From Cladopsammia gracilis (Eukaryota > Cnidaria > Anthozoa > Scleractinia > Dendrophylliidae), in contig JAJGOT010000274.1 in assembly GCA_022457155.1 (NCBI GenBank), positions 435,001 through 499,000 on the forward strand: 64,000 nucleotides of DNA, given 5' to 3'. Shown here one piece after another: positions 1 through 9,808 of this stretch (positions are counted from its first letter, which is position 1; each line of letters opens with the position of its first letter). A model generated the notes under the pieces. It searched no databases and was not told where the DNA came from. It saw only the letters and a list, made by a program, of their open reading frames with translations. Both the position numbers and the translations under genes were made by a program.

Positions 1-1253
1 GGATTCCGAGGATCTGCAATGTGAAGCGCGATACCATCTGATTATTATCCGATGCAATGTGAAGCAATACGATGCAATGTGAAGCAACGCGATGCAGTGC
101 GATCAAACATGTCAAGTGTCGCGAGTTGCGAGCGGAGAAGCCGCGAATTTCAGCATCGCGCACGCCAACAAAACCGCCAGCTTCGCAGGCTACGGCTACT
201 GTAAATGATTATTGTTATAATCAGTTCTTAATCTCTCGTATTGAATGCTGCAACTCTGTGTAAAGCTCATCCTATTAATCCACCAAAAAATGTCGTCCTT
301 GCATAGGTAGATGAACTGGTCTGTCTTGTCTACTCTAGTTTAGAGAACTAAAAACCCAATATTTTATTCAACGGTTTCACTCCCCTGGTTAAGCAGATCA
401 ACGAACTCGGCGATTTAACTCATCAGGCACTGCCCGGAAAATAGTGGACATCATCACTGACTATAGCGAAAAGTAATTGAGCGAAACTGCTGATGTCTAT
501 TGTCTATAGTGCAAAATTGTTTATTCGCTTCAGTGGAGTATGCTGCCGTTTTTATAATTTAAAGTCATTTTTAAAAGTATGCTGAAGTTAATTTTGATTA
601 AAGGATATAAAAATGGTTATAAATTGTGTGGCAGTTTCAATAACACCTTCTTCTTTCTAATTTTTGGCATTAAACATTGGCACATAATATTGTAAGTGGC
701 TTTCTTCACGAAATAAGGCTACGCGGCCCTAAATCACAGACAACCATAACTAATGTTTTCGTTTCATGTAGAATGTGATGGCAAAATGAATTTGTTGATG
801 GTGTACAAAATCTGAAAACCAGGCATGAACTTCCTTGAATTTGCCGGCAATATTGCTTAATTTCTATTCATCACATTTTGTGTTTCTCAGTGCTGTTTAA
901 AACATACACGGCATGTGATCAATTTCGCGCTCTGGTTCAATTTTCGCCATATTACTGATATTACATGCTAGTTTTTAGAACACTTCTATTAAGCCGTCAG
1001 TTGGCTGTTTCCCGAGGATGACCCCTTAAATGGAGGTTTGACTGTGCTAACAACCGTGAAATTTATCGCTGCTTTCGTGGGGTCGTTATTTTGGGAACTT
1101 GTAAATCTTGTCCTTAACATGTTTGACTACACTTTTGAATGATCAGGTGGTTCAACATTCCTTTTCAGTTTGTTATATTTTTGGCCGGTTGGCAACGTCG
1201 CTCAACAAACTTTATTTATTTTTATTTTATATTTACCAAATATTTATACAGGA
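1..1253. other. Single-copy flank left of the array, no gene recognised
   Basis: AT-rich DNA with no ORF that looks like a real protein. At about 51-102 there is a short tandem repeat of period 20 with the core gatgcaatgtgaagca (two good copies plus a partial third). Nothing else is recognisable up to the Penelope-derived inverted repeat. None of this stretch recurs in the tandem units. Confidence 0.5.
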
Positions 1254-1743
1254 ATATCTAATTTAGTAAATATTTGATGGGCGATCAGTATCCATATACT
1301 GATAAAAGGTGTTTATAAAAACGTTGAAGCTGATCTAGATAAAAAATTATATATCGTTAAAAGACTGAATTTTCGACTGCAACTGCGGTCTTCATCAGAG
1401 TAACTAAAATATGCAGTTCGAGTGTAATATGCTAAAACTAAATTAAGAAGTTACTTTATCCCCTGGGACTTCAATCTTTTTGGAATCATGGCACTCCACA
1501 ATAGACAAAAATTCGGTGAACGAGCGGAAGCCATTCCCTTCTGTCTATAAGACATTATTGAAGCCCAAGGGGATAAAGTAACTTCTTAATTTAGTTTTAG
1601 CATATTACACTCGAACTGCATATTTTAGTTACTCTGATGAAGACCGCAGTTGCAGTCGAAAATTCAGTCTTTTAATGATATATAATTTTTATCTAGATCA
1701 GCTTCAACGTTTTTATAAACACCTTTTATCATATCTAATTTAG
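1254..1743. mobile_element. Penelope-like inverted-repeat insertion with two hammerhead-like cores
   Basis: Two near-perfect inverted arms of 174 bp (1301-1474 and 1557-1730) surround an 82-bp loop. The insertion (1267-1730) is flanked by a 13-bp direct repeat, atatctaatttag, at 1254-1266 and 1731-1743, which looks like a target-site duplication. Each arm carries the hammerhead ribozyme core: CTGATGA, a 17-nt stem-loop II, then GAAA. On the plus strand these are 1634-1640 and 1658-1661; on the minus strand 1398-1392 and 1374-1371. Hammerhead motifs in terminal repeats are known from Penelope-like elements and retrozymes. Stem II has one C/A mismatch, and I could not find convincing stems I and III, so activity is doubtful. 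No coding sequence survives. Confidence 0.65.
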
Positions 1744-1817
1744 CGTAATTGCTAGTTTGCTCATTTTTTGCGTGGGAGTAGCGGATGGCGAATAAGTGAA
1801 TATAAAAAAGGGGTTTA

Positions 1818-1961
1818 CCTCGGTGTAAGAACCTGTGACTTTTTCCTTTGTTTTTTACCTTTGTAGTATTGCATTCCCAGTTGACTTTATTGTTTTCTTT
1901 GTTTTCTTTTGTTTTCTTTGTTTTACGTCACTCGTGAGTTTCACAGGTTCTTACACCGAGG
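1818..1961. mobile_element. Short MITE with perfect 22-bp terminal inverted repeats
   Basis: The left end cctcggtgtaagaacctgtg (from 1818) is the exact reverse complement of the right end (1940-1961). The interior is T-rich (runs of ttttctttg). It is 144 bp long with no coding capacity and no clear target duplication. The family is not identified. Confidence 0.65.
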
Positions 1962-2342
1962 ATGAGCCATAAAAAGCCTATTATACCCGGGATTAAAACA
2001 AAGAAAGCCATCAACATGATCAAGTTTGTCAGCGTGATACCAAATACATTTAAGGGCGGTTTCTATTAAAAATATGAAACGATTGTTCGTTGGAGCTTGC
2101 AGTGGCGACATCTACTAAAAGCTAAGGTAAGTCCATTTTTACGTCAAATTTGCCTACCTTGGCGAATCAAAGAAAAGAGTCATCGTTAAAACATTTAAGA
2201 GTGGTTGGGGCGCCGCTCCGCTCGCCGCTCGGCCCCGCTTCCGTAATCTGCGATTAAATTATTGGTTTCTGAATGAATGTTTGAATGCATGCGCGGCCTC
2301 AACCGCACCAGCAAACTGACTTACCGTCACCGAGGGTAAATA
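1962..2342. other. Unannotated spacer
   Basis: No recognisable gene. It contains a short GC-rich patch at about 2209-2250 (gccgctccgctcgccgctcg) that stands out from the AT-rich surroundings but is not in a convincing reading frame. Confidence 0.4.
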
Positions 2343-2503
2343 AATAGAGGATATTACATGGCCACGCGGAGATACGAAATTTCTCTTCGAGCGTTGAAGA
2401 ATATTTCACGAGTGAGCGCAGCGAACGAGTGAAATATTTTTCAACACGAGAAGAGAAATTTCGTATCTCCAAGCGGCCAGCCATGTAATGTTCTTCACTA
2501 TTT
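2343..2503. mobile_element. Fold-back MITE, almost entirely palindromic
   Basis: The arms ggagatacgaaatttctctt (about 2369) and aagagaaatttcgtatctcc (about 2451) are inverted copies. The symmetry extends outward to aatagaggatattacatgg and ccatgtaatgttcttcactatt, and inward to gaatatttcac / gtgaaatattttt around the centre gagcgcagcgaacga. It is non-coding. From memory such sequences are abundant in anthozoan genomes, which supports but does not prove the host assignment. Confidence 0.65.
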
Positions 2504-3170
2504 ATTATATAAACACCAATGAAATACCAAACCATTTCACTTTAATATTTTTTTGTAGTCCTGAAAAGTAGAACAACGTGTCAGAACTAAAAAATGGAAG
2601 TACACGGTCTTTAATGTGTAATGAAGGGTTTAAATTAAAAAAAATCTAAAGGGAATTAAAGGGATTAAATCGAGAATATTTAGATTCCAGTTAGGTTCGT
2701 CCGCCATTCTGACTATTAAAGATATTTATTTATTTATTTATTTTTTTTGGAAATCCTATTTTACGCTGATTTTGGCCCATTTTCCTCGTTACCGGTAAAT
2801 CTTTCACTAACCTGAGTACCAGGCCTTCCTTTGTTGGGTTCAGTGCGCGCCAACAAATAGTTCTCCGCGAGTCCTTGCAGATTGTTGAACTCAATTTGTA
2901 TTTATTACAGTCATGCTCCGTCACGCGTGACCAGTATTAGTTGAAAATTTGAAATGGAGTTTTCAAGTTTACGCATCGGTTTCGTAAACTCATTCCAAGA
3001 TTCGGAATAACCGTGAGAATTTTACCGCAATTTCGGAAACAAAGACCAACAAAATATCATTTTATTTGAAATGTTACATATCCGAACAATATTAGGTTTT
3101 TTATGCGTGCAGCGAAGTTATTTTTCCGTTAACTTGTGACTTTCAAAGTGTTTTCCAGAGAGATCTTCAA
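2504..3170. other. Flank up to the first unit boundary
   Basis: AT-rich, with a small tttattta run near 2725-2745. No gene recognised. The last bases before 3171 differ completely from those before 29971 and 55943, which places the array's left edge at 3171. Confidence 0.5.
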
Positions 3171-3192
3171 GGTTTCATTCAAATCTCGTACG

Positions 3193-3813
3193 TTAAAAGA
3201 GGCCCTTCCAGGGTAAATTCCGACAGGCGACGTGACCCAAAAAGTAGCGACAGCACGTAAAATGAAATTGCGACAAAAGACAATCTTTCTCGGCACAATT
3301 CCGACAGCGACATCAAAGTCGAGAATAAACGACAAAGAACGGTGGTTTGGCATATTTTTTTTTTACCAATTTGAGGTCCTTGAGGACCCTTGAGGGTCCC
3401 TTGAGGGTGTCTTGAGCATCGCGTTATACATAATTTACGCAATGGTACGTTCCCCTGGGAACGAGGTAGTCAGTCAAGCGACAGCAACGCCGATGTTCAT
3501 TTACCATTTCGCCAAACCACCGCATCTCCACGATTTATCAGGTCAGTTGGTCTAAAAATGTTGTACGCAGGTCAGTTACCATGAATGGCTATAGTAGCAT
3601 GTTACGTGTTCGATGCGCACCGAACGATAACTGAGCTATTGTAGAACTGTAGTTGTTTCTCTATAACGTACCATTATCCACCTTTTCTAAAATTCCGACA
3701 AACTATGTTCGTTCAATTCCAAACAGCGACGTGAAGCATTGATAAAACACCGACATGAGACATTTTAAAACTCAGACAAGCGACACGGGACCTCCCCTGG
3801 CAGGGCCTCTTAA
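3193..3813. mobile_element. TTAA-flanked MITE at the unit's left end (unit 1)
   Basis: Inverted ends agaggcccttccagggt and cccctggcagggcctct lie directly inside TTAA at 3193-3196 and 3810-3813. This is the signature of a TTAA-targeting (piggyBac-like) non-autonomous element. The interior is rich in cgacagcgacat-type motifs. Short ORFs inside (for example minus-strand 3129-3442) show no recognised domain and are not called. The unit boundary lies only 22 bp outside its left end. Confidence 0.6.
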
Positions 3814-5259
3814 AAAGAAATATTGAAATGTTCATTTCAGTGTTGTGGATGACGGAGAGTTCTTAGGCAAGTTCTGTGTTGTCAGTTTGCTTAGTAATTT
3901 ATGTATCTGATGATTCTCTATGTCTTGCACACAGTAGTAATTTAGGCCCTTTCTCGATATATCAACCGGCAACAATAGACAAATTCGGCTAACGCATTGT
4001 TGTACCCAAAGAGGGATCGCCAAACTTTCTCACGACTGTGTTTTTCAGATATCTTTTAGTATTTTAATTCACATATTTTGCAGACTGTGAAGCGCCACTG
4101 AACTAAATGAAATAGCGCCATAAAAGAATATAAAAAGGCGGCGTCATGCAGTTAAGTCATTTTAACTGTGCAGTAGGCATTCAATTCCTTTCATTTCTAT
4201 ACCATTCAGCATTGAAAGGGTGTCTCTCTTTGTTAATGCCCGGCCCTTTCATAGTGTGAAGCACCGCCGGGGTAATTGTTTTAAAAAATCAATTTGTTTT
4301 CGACTTAAATAAAATGCCGTAGTGTTTATCGACTTTATCCAAACTGCAGTCACGTTTGTGAAAAGCGCCGGATTAATGCAAGTTCTCCAGTCTTACCATT
4401 CCGATCAACTTCGCAAAGTTTTAACCCATTGAAAGTACGTCCACCTTATGAAAGTCAATTGTGCAAAAAAGTGATTAAGGACTGTGTTATACTGTATACC
4501 TATAGTTAGTAAAGTGCGGGCGATGTCTTCAGCCATCATTGTGTTTGCAAACTTAAAATTGAATATGAGATATATTACACACAATATTTTGATGCACAAG
4601 TTACTTCAAAAAGTTCAAATAGCTAGTTATTGGAGTAAATCACGTCAGGGACAGAGTCGGTTGTAGTCCACCGAATACACAAAGTAATTCAGTGCATTCA
4701 ACAACAAGTTTTAGAGCCGTTAAACTCGTATTTGGTGGATCCATATAATCTAGAAACTAAGCTTCCAATTTGTAGATTTTTAACAATGTTGTATATTTAC
4801 TGTAAAAGATATTCATTTCAACGATTTTCATTTTACTCCACGAAAAAAGAGCTCGGGTAAAAAGCATGTTAAATCTATTTACAAATTGTACCATCTAGAC
4901 TATTGTATGCCGGTGTAAATGGTCTTTTTTGTCAATCTTAAACCGAAAATATGTAGAAAATTGAGACTTTTTTTTATTCCAAGCTGAGGTTCAGGTCTCG
5001 TGGTATAACAACCATACCTTAGATCTGAGGTATACATAACATCCATACCTGAGGTATAATATATAAGTATTTCAGTACATTCACTGAGTAGCTTCTTGCT
5101 TTAGAGATGAATGTTCTTGGCTGGCATAGTAGAGATATTTCGCATAACTCCCACTTCATATGCAAACTATGATCACCGACTAAATGTGCAAATACGCACG
5201 GAAATACATTTGCAGTGTTTATTTCGTCTGAGTCAACCGTAGAGTGGGGCGTTTTCATA
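3814..5259. other. Spacer of unit 1, no gene recognised
   Basis: AT-rich sequence shared with units 2 and 3, with visible substitutions between unit 1 and the other two. ORFs of 60-90 codons occur on both strands but have no recognisable domain, no paired splice sites, and are not kept intact between units. I see no RNA gene or clear MITE here apart from the remnant ending at 5422. Confidence 0.45.
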
Positions 5260-5422
5260 GGGCCTGGTCGCACTACAGTCAAAAACAAAAATTAGACCGT
5301 GCAAAAATGGAGGAAAACAAAAGAAACCGCTCCGGTGGGACACGCTTTTTGTGGAATGTTTTTGCTTTTATGTCATTTTGCACGAGCTAATTTTTGTTTT
5401 TAATCGTAGTGCGACCTGGCCC
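5260..5422. mobile_element. 163-bp MITE, complete only in unit 1
   Basis: Imperfect inverted ends of about 47 bp (gggcctggtcgcactac at the left, gtagtgcgacctggccc at the right) are flanked by ATA on both sides. In units 2 and 3 about 360 bp including the left half is missing, and only the right end remains (about 31805-31831 and 57774-57800). Confidence 0.6.
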
Positions 5423-5665
5423 ATACAATGAATTGTGAATTTAACCCATGTGAAATGAAAATGCTCGCGAATTACAAGTGAGTTTCTGTAAACATTTGTA
5501 ATCAACCTCGTCGTCATTCTAAGAATCGTGGAGTAAAACGTCTTTGTGGTAAGGAGGCAATAGCATGAAAAATTAATTTTTTTTGATCCGTACTACATGT
5601 GAAAAGAACACTGCTTCACAACCTTGTTGTTGTGCCGGCTTTTTGTATAAATTAAAAACTTTCTC

Positions 5666-6042
5666 TTAAAGGCCCACCTTCAAAATGCCGCGCGCGCCGT
5701 GATCTCTTTCTGTGTTGAATAGCCCTTATCGTAGATGAGTACGCCACGCCAACATATCAGCGGTTTCTCGCTTTCTTGACCCTATAGTCTCGTTTTGATG
5801 TTTACGCTCATCGTCGTCAGAGGTTCTCGTAAACATCAAAACGAGACTATAGGGTCAAGAAAGCGAGAAACCGCTGATATGTTGGCGTGGCGTACTCATC
5901 TACGATAAGGGCCATTTCGTGTAACAAGGTGTAACACAAAATTCATTCTTGAATGCGTGCAACCAATCAGATCGTGAATATGGAGCATTTCAAAACAAAA
6001 ACAAACGACCGCAAAGTCTTTTGGGTGAAGGTGGGCCTTTAA
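5666..6042. mobile_element. TTAA MITE (AGGCCCACCTTC ends) with nested palindrome, unit 1
   Basis: TTAA plus aggcccaccttc at the left and gaaggtgggcct plus TTAA at the right. In reverse orientation it matches the shorter MITE at 8997-9178 along its length, except for one extra block at 5721-5913, which is the nested palindrome listed separately. Non-coding. Confidence 0.7.
5722..5912. repeat. Perfect 85-bp-arm palindrome (unit 1)
   Basis: Positions 5722-5806 and 5828-5912 are exact reverse complements as read, with a 21-bp loop at 5807-5827. The block sits inside the MITE at 5666-6042. Comparison with the uninterrupted MITE at 8997-9178 shows it was inserted at an AT dinucleotide. It is a fold-back element with essentially no unique internal sequence. 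Confidence 0.85.
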
Positions 6043-6747
6043 CAATGGCGTGCTCACTCCGGCGAGTGAATATCAAGGAGACCTTTGTTTTGTGTTTTTA
6101 AAAAAGCAACCTTGAATAAGATGTATTCAGCACATTCGTAGAGGTCTTCTTAGACTCCTACACATTCTCTGTTTTCATTCATAATCGAGCGGGATCAATG
6201 TCAATTTCAAAAGAACGTATCTCCTAATAGGTGTTAACTAACTTAATAGTGCGGAAAATTGGCCTCATTTTCCGCTAAATCGGAAAGCCCTAATATAAAC
6301 ATTACTTGGTTAAACTGTAACTTGCATGCAGTTCATGTTAGTAAATGTCGCTTTTCCACATAAGGACGTTCGCGCGCATTGCTACTGTGCATATTTTTCG
6401 CGCACGTCACGCAAACGTACCGTACAAACGCATACGTCATGCATCGTAGAGCACGGAGATAAACAAGCATGTAATCGACCCATACGCTTAAGCTAAGATC
6501 TTCTTAAAATATAAACGAAAGCTTCTAAAAACGCATGGTCTTCAATGCGCCTTATCTCGAAAACGAGCACGGTGACCCCCCACCACCATTTTTGTTTTTG
6601 TCTTTTTGGCAACAGTTGATCTTTACCTTACTGCATGGCAAGTCAGGTTTAAAAAAACAATCTGTATGTGGGAATATTTTGGGCGCGAACGTCCTTAACA
6701 GCGGGTTTTCAGAGCCCCGCGCTTATCATTGTTTTACCGCCATTTAA
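6043..6747. other. Spacer of unit 1
   Basis: No gene recognised. It includes a CpG-richer stretch at about 6370-6470 (cgcgcacgtcacgcaaacg and neighbours). The 70-codon ORF at 6535-6747 is conserved between units only because the units are near identical, and it shows no recognised domain. Confidence 0.4.
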
Positions 6748-7511
6748 GGTGGCTCCATATAGTTATTGGCCAGTCTTCCAAATAAAATATACTCGATCTT
6801 ATCAGGGGCGGATCTAGGGGGAGGGTGCAGGGGGTGCGCACCCCCCCCCTCCCCCTGAGATGACCTAGTCTACGTTGTTCGCTTTTAAAATTTGTTTACG
6901 TCACCCTTCAGTTACGTCATTCCTTAGAGGTGCACCCCCTCCTAAGAAAAATCCTGGATCCGCCCCTGCTTATTGCTGTCTTAAGGGAGTTTTGTTTCGC
7001 TATACTAGGCGCAATATACACATGCAGGTAGCTCAGGCTTTCTCGTTTACGGAGAAGTCTAATTTGGCAGTCTGGTCTGGCAACCAATGATTGAGTTGTT
7101 GGGCTTGTTGTTCAAGGCTAGCAAACCTCTCAATGGATTTTCTCGGTTTTTACACGGTAAATATTCACGATTTTTGTTGAAACAAAAGAAACATTCAGTA
7201 AGTCTAATCTGACAAAGCCATAAAAAAATCGGTACATAATTTTCGGCAATTTACTTACTTTCCATTTTATTTATTGGGTTTATGTATGTACCAAAAATTT
7301 TTGTCATTTTCTTGTGCTCGCGAACCAAAAAAATCCTACCAAAAATTTGCCAGCTTTTATAAAAAAATTACCATGTAAAACGCACGCAATAAACGGTTTA
7401 GCTACCGTAAAATCCTCTTTATTTTCGTGACGTCATTAAAATAAACAAACGCACACTCGCTCCATTTTCGTGCTCATGCCTCGCGCGCCAAAAAACCTAT
7501 ATGGAGCCACC
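6748..7511. mobile_element. 764-bp TIR element (GGTGGCTCCATATAG ends), unit 1
   Basis: Inverted ends ggtggctccatatag at 6748 and ctatatggagccacc ending at 7511. A separate CAGGGGCGGATC MITE (6803-6968) is nested in it. No transposase is recognisable, so it is a non-autonomous DNA element of unknown superfamily. No clear target duplication is visible. Confidence 0.6.
6803..6968. mobile_element. Nested MITE with CAGGGGCGGATC ends, hAT-like (unit 1)
   Basis: Ends caggggcggatctagg and cctggatccgcccctg are imperfect inverted repeats flanked by the 5-bp direct repeat cttat (6798-6802, 6969-6973). CAGGGGCGGA-type ends resemble hAT-derived MITEs, but the target duplication is 5 bp rather than the usual 8, so the superfamily is uncertain. 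Inside, gggggtgcgcaccccc forms a strong local hairpin. Confidence 0.65.
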
Positions 7512-7913
7512 ATAAGGTTGATCCCACCCCTTATGAGTTGTTGCAGCTCATAGTATCTGATACATATATCTCATATCTGACGTGTTCACGTTACGTCTTG
7601 AACTTGTCTGTCTATGCAGGCAAACAGGATTTGGACTGGAGAAATATAAGGACTGAATAATACAGAGTTGCGAATGCAACGAGGAATATTGAGGGAACGG
7701 CGTGGTATACTGTTTTTCTTATATCATTTTAGTCTTTTAGTGAAAAGGTTTAAAAAGCTATAGACTAGTAAACAATTTCAAAAAGAGCACAACCATGTCA
7801 TTGTCTGTTAGTCTCTGGGTAGCATTATTATATACCGCTCAAATTCAACGTTGCAACATTTATTGTAAAACTGATTATCAGGTAGAGCTCTACCGAAACA
7901 TGTCTTTCAAACC
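7512..7913. other. Spacer of unit 1
   Basis: No gene, RNA or repeat recognised. The sequence is kept in all three units. Confidence 0.4.
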
Positions 7914-8945
7914 GAAAAAAAGCGAAAAAAATCTGAGTCCACGACAGGAACCGAACCTATGAGCCTTCGCACACCGGTCGGATGCTCTAACCACTGAGCT
8001 ACGAGAGACTCGTGGCGAACTAGACCATATACAAGGTTCACATACCAGTCAGATGCTCTAACCACTGAGCTACGAGAGACTCGTGGCAAGCTAGGCCATA
8101 TACTAGGTTCATGTGTGACATGCGTCCTACGTATTGCTAGCCTGAGGATTAGTGTGGATCAATGTCGAAAACGTCATCTTTCTCTATTTATGACCTCACA
8201 TGACGCTTTCGACATTGTTGATCCTAGCAGTACGCAGGGCGCATGTCATACATGAACCTAGTATGTGGCCTAGCTCGCCACGAGTCTCTCTTAGCTCAGT
8301 GGTTAGAGCATCTGACCGGTGTATGAACCCAGTATATGGCCTAGCTCGCCACGAGTCTCTCGTTGCTCAGTGATTAGAGCATCCGACCGGTGTGTGAACC
8401 TAGTTAATGGCCTAGCTCGCTACAAGTCTCTCGTAGCTCAGTGGTTAGAGCATCCGACCGGTGTGTGAACCTAGTATATGGCTTAGCTCGCTACAAGTTT
8501 CTCGTAGCTCAGTGGTTAGAATATCCGACCGGTGTGTGAACCTTGTATATGGCCTAGCTCGCTACAAGTCTCTCGTAGCTCAGTGGTTAGAGCATCCGAC
8601 CGGTGTGTGAACCTTGTATATGGCCTAACTCTCCACAAGTCTCTCGTAGCTCAGTGGTTAGAGCAGCCGACCAGTGTGTGAACCTAGTATGTGACCTTAC
8701 TCTCCACGAGTCTCTCGTAGCTCAGTGGTTAGAGCATCCGACCGGTGTGTGAACCTTGTATATGGCCTAGCTCGCTACAAGTCTCTCGTAGCTCAGTGGT
8801 TAGAGCATCCGACCGGTGTGTGAACCTAGTATATGGCCTAGCTCGTTACTAGTTTCTCGTAGCTCAGTGGTTAGAGCATCCGACCGGTGTGTGGAAGGTT
8901 ATAGGTTCGATTCCTGTCGTGGACTTAGATTATTTTTCCTTTGTC
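7914..8945. repeat. Palindromic array of 71-bp tRNA-like units (unit 1)
   Basis: The right arm holds nine head-to-tail units with an exact 71-bp period; the anchor ctcagtgg/ctcagtga starts at 8295, 8366, 8437, 8508, 8579, 8650, 8721, 8792 and 8863. The left arm holds two inverted units (ccactgag at 7991 and 8062, also 71 bp apart). Each unit has the tRNA D-arm/box A sequence tagctcagtggttagagca. Only the outermost units have a complete 3' half with a perfect box B (ggttcgattcc near 8902; the inverted outer unit has the variant ggttcggttcc) and a T-rich tail. The spacer at about 8110-8265 is itself an inverted repeat. This looks like a tRNA-derived SINE-like sequence that became a fold-back array; a functional tRNA is unlikely. 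Confidence 0.8.
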
Positions 8946-8996
8946 CCACGCTCATGACATGATAAACATTATATCTTTATCATTTCATTACTGAGC

Positions 8997-9178
8997 TTAA
9001 AGGTCCACCCAAAAGACGTTGCTCCGTCGTTTGTTTCTGTTTTGAAATGCTCCACTGTTCATACGCGTGATCTGATTGGTTGCACGCATGCATTCAAGCG
9101 TGAATTTCGTGTTACACGAAATTCAGCACAGAAAGTATCACGGCGCGCTCAGCATTTCGGGTGAAGGTGGGCCTTTAA
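8997..9178. mobile_element. TTAA MITE, short uninterrupted form (unit 1)
   Basis: TTAA at 8997-9000 and 9175-9178, with aggtccacc at the left and ggtgggcct at the right. It is the same family, in opposite orientation, as 5666-6042 and lacks that copy's palindrome, so it records the empty site. Part of the 118-codon ORF at 9076-9432 is translated through it and is not a gene. Confidence 0.7.
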
Positions 9179-9208
9179 CATTTACCATAGTTCTTTATTT
9201 ATCACCAA

Positions 9209-9568
9209 GGCCATCCCCAATAAAATGTTTCGTTTCCCATCGCCTTCCCTCTCGTGAAAGTGGGTCGGTCGGTCGGGCAAAAAAAAAGAGAGAGAAAATT
9301 AACCGAGGGATCCTCAGTCCAGAAAAAGCCTGGATGCTAAGTAAGAAGACCTGGTTACACGTGTGCTTTCGATTGCCAATGTTTTCCAAATCCAATTTTA
9401 CTCCTTATCTACAACGGAGGCTAATAAATTAAATATGAACGCCTTGATCACATGTTTAAAAAGTAAAATTTTGCTTGTCAGACAGTGTATCTGAATTTTT
9501 TTTTTTTACTTTTCCAAAAAAATGGGTCGGTCGGGCGATGGGAAACGAAACATTTTATTGGGATGGCC
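9209..9568. mobile_element. MITE with about 35-bp inverted ends (unit 1)
   Basis: The left end ggccatccccaataaaatg and onward to cccatcgcc is the reverse complement of the right end, ending at 9568 (one-base difference in the C run). The interior includes an A run followed by gagagagaaaatt whose length varies between units. Non-coding. Confidence 0.65.
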
Positions 9569-9808
9569 CAACCTAAAAAATGTTATACTCCGGCTTTTGG
9601 AAATCATTTAGTCCTTAAAGGAAAATATGCATGTGAACACTAATACACTTTGTGCTTTTCGGTTCGTTTAGCTAAACATAGTCAGCGTCAGAAATCTTTT
9701 TGGAGAGGAGTCTAATCCCCAGAATTAATTTACCAGCTGCTTTCTCCTCTCTCAAAATCTCTTCGAACAGGAAGAACGAAACGATTATTTGGGTGCTCCT
9801 TTCTTAAG

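Noticed and set aside
8281..8930. Regular 71-bp repeats considered as a CRISPR array
   Set aside because: Eukaryotic context, the whole period is conserved with no unique spacers, and units carry tRNA box A.
8863..8945. Terminal tRNA-like unit considered as a functional tRNA gene
   Set aside because: The acceptor stem ends pair poorly, the anticodon cannot be placed, and it is part of a repeat array with a T-rich SINE-like tail.
9076..9432. 118-codon ORF conserved in three units
   Set aside because: It runs through the ends of two different MITEs; conservation only reflects the recent duplication.
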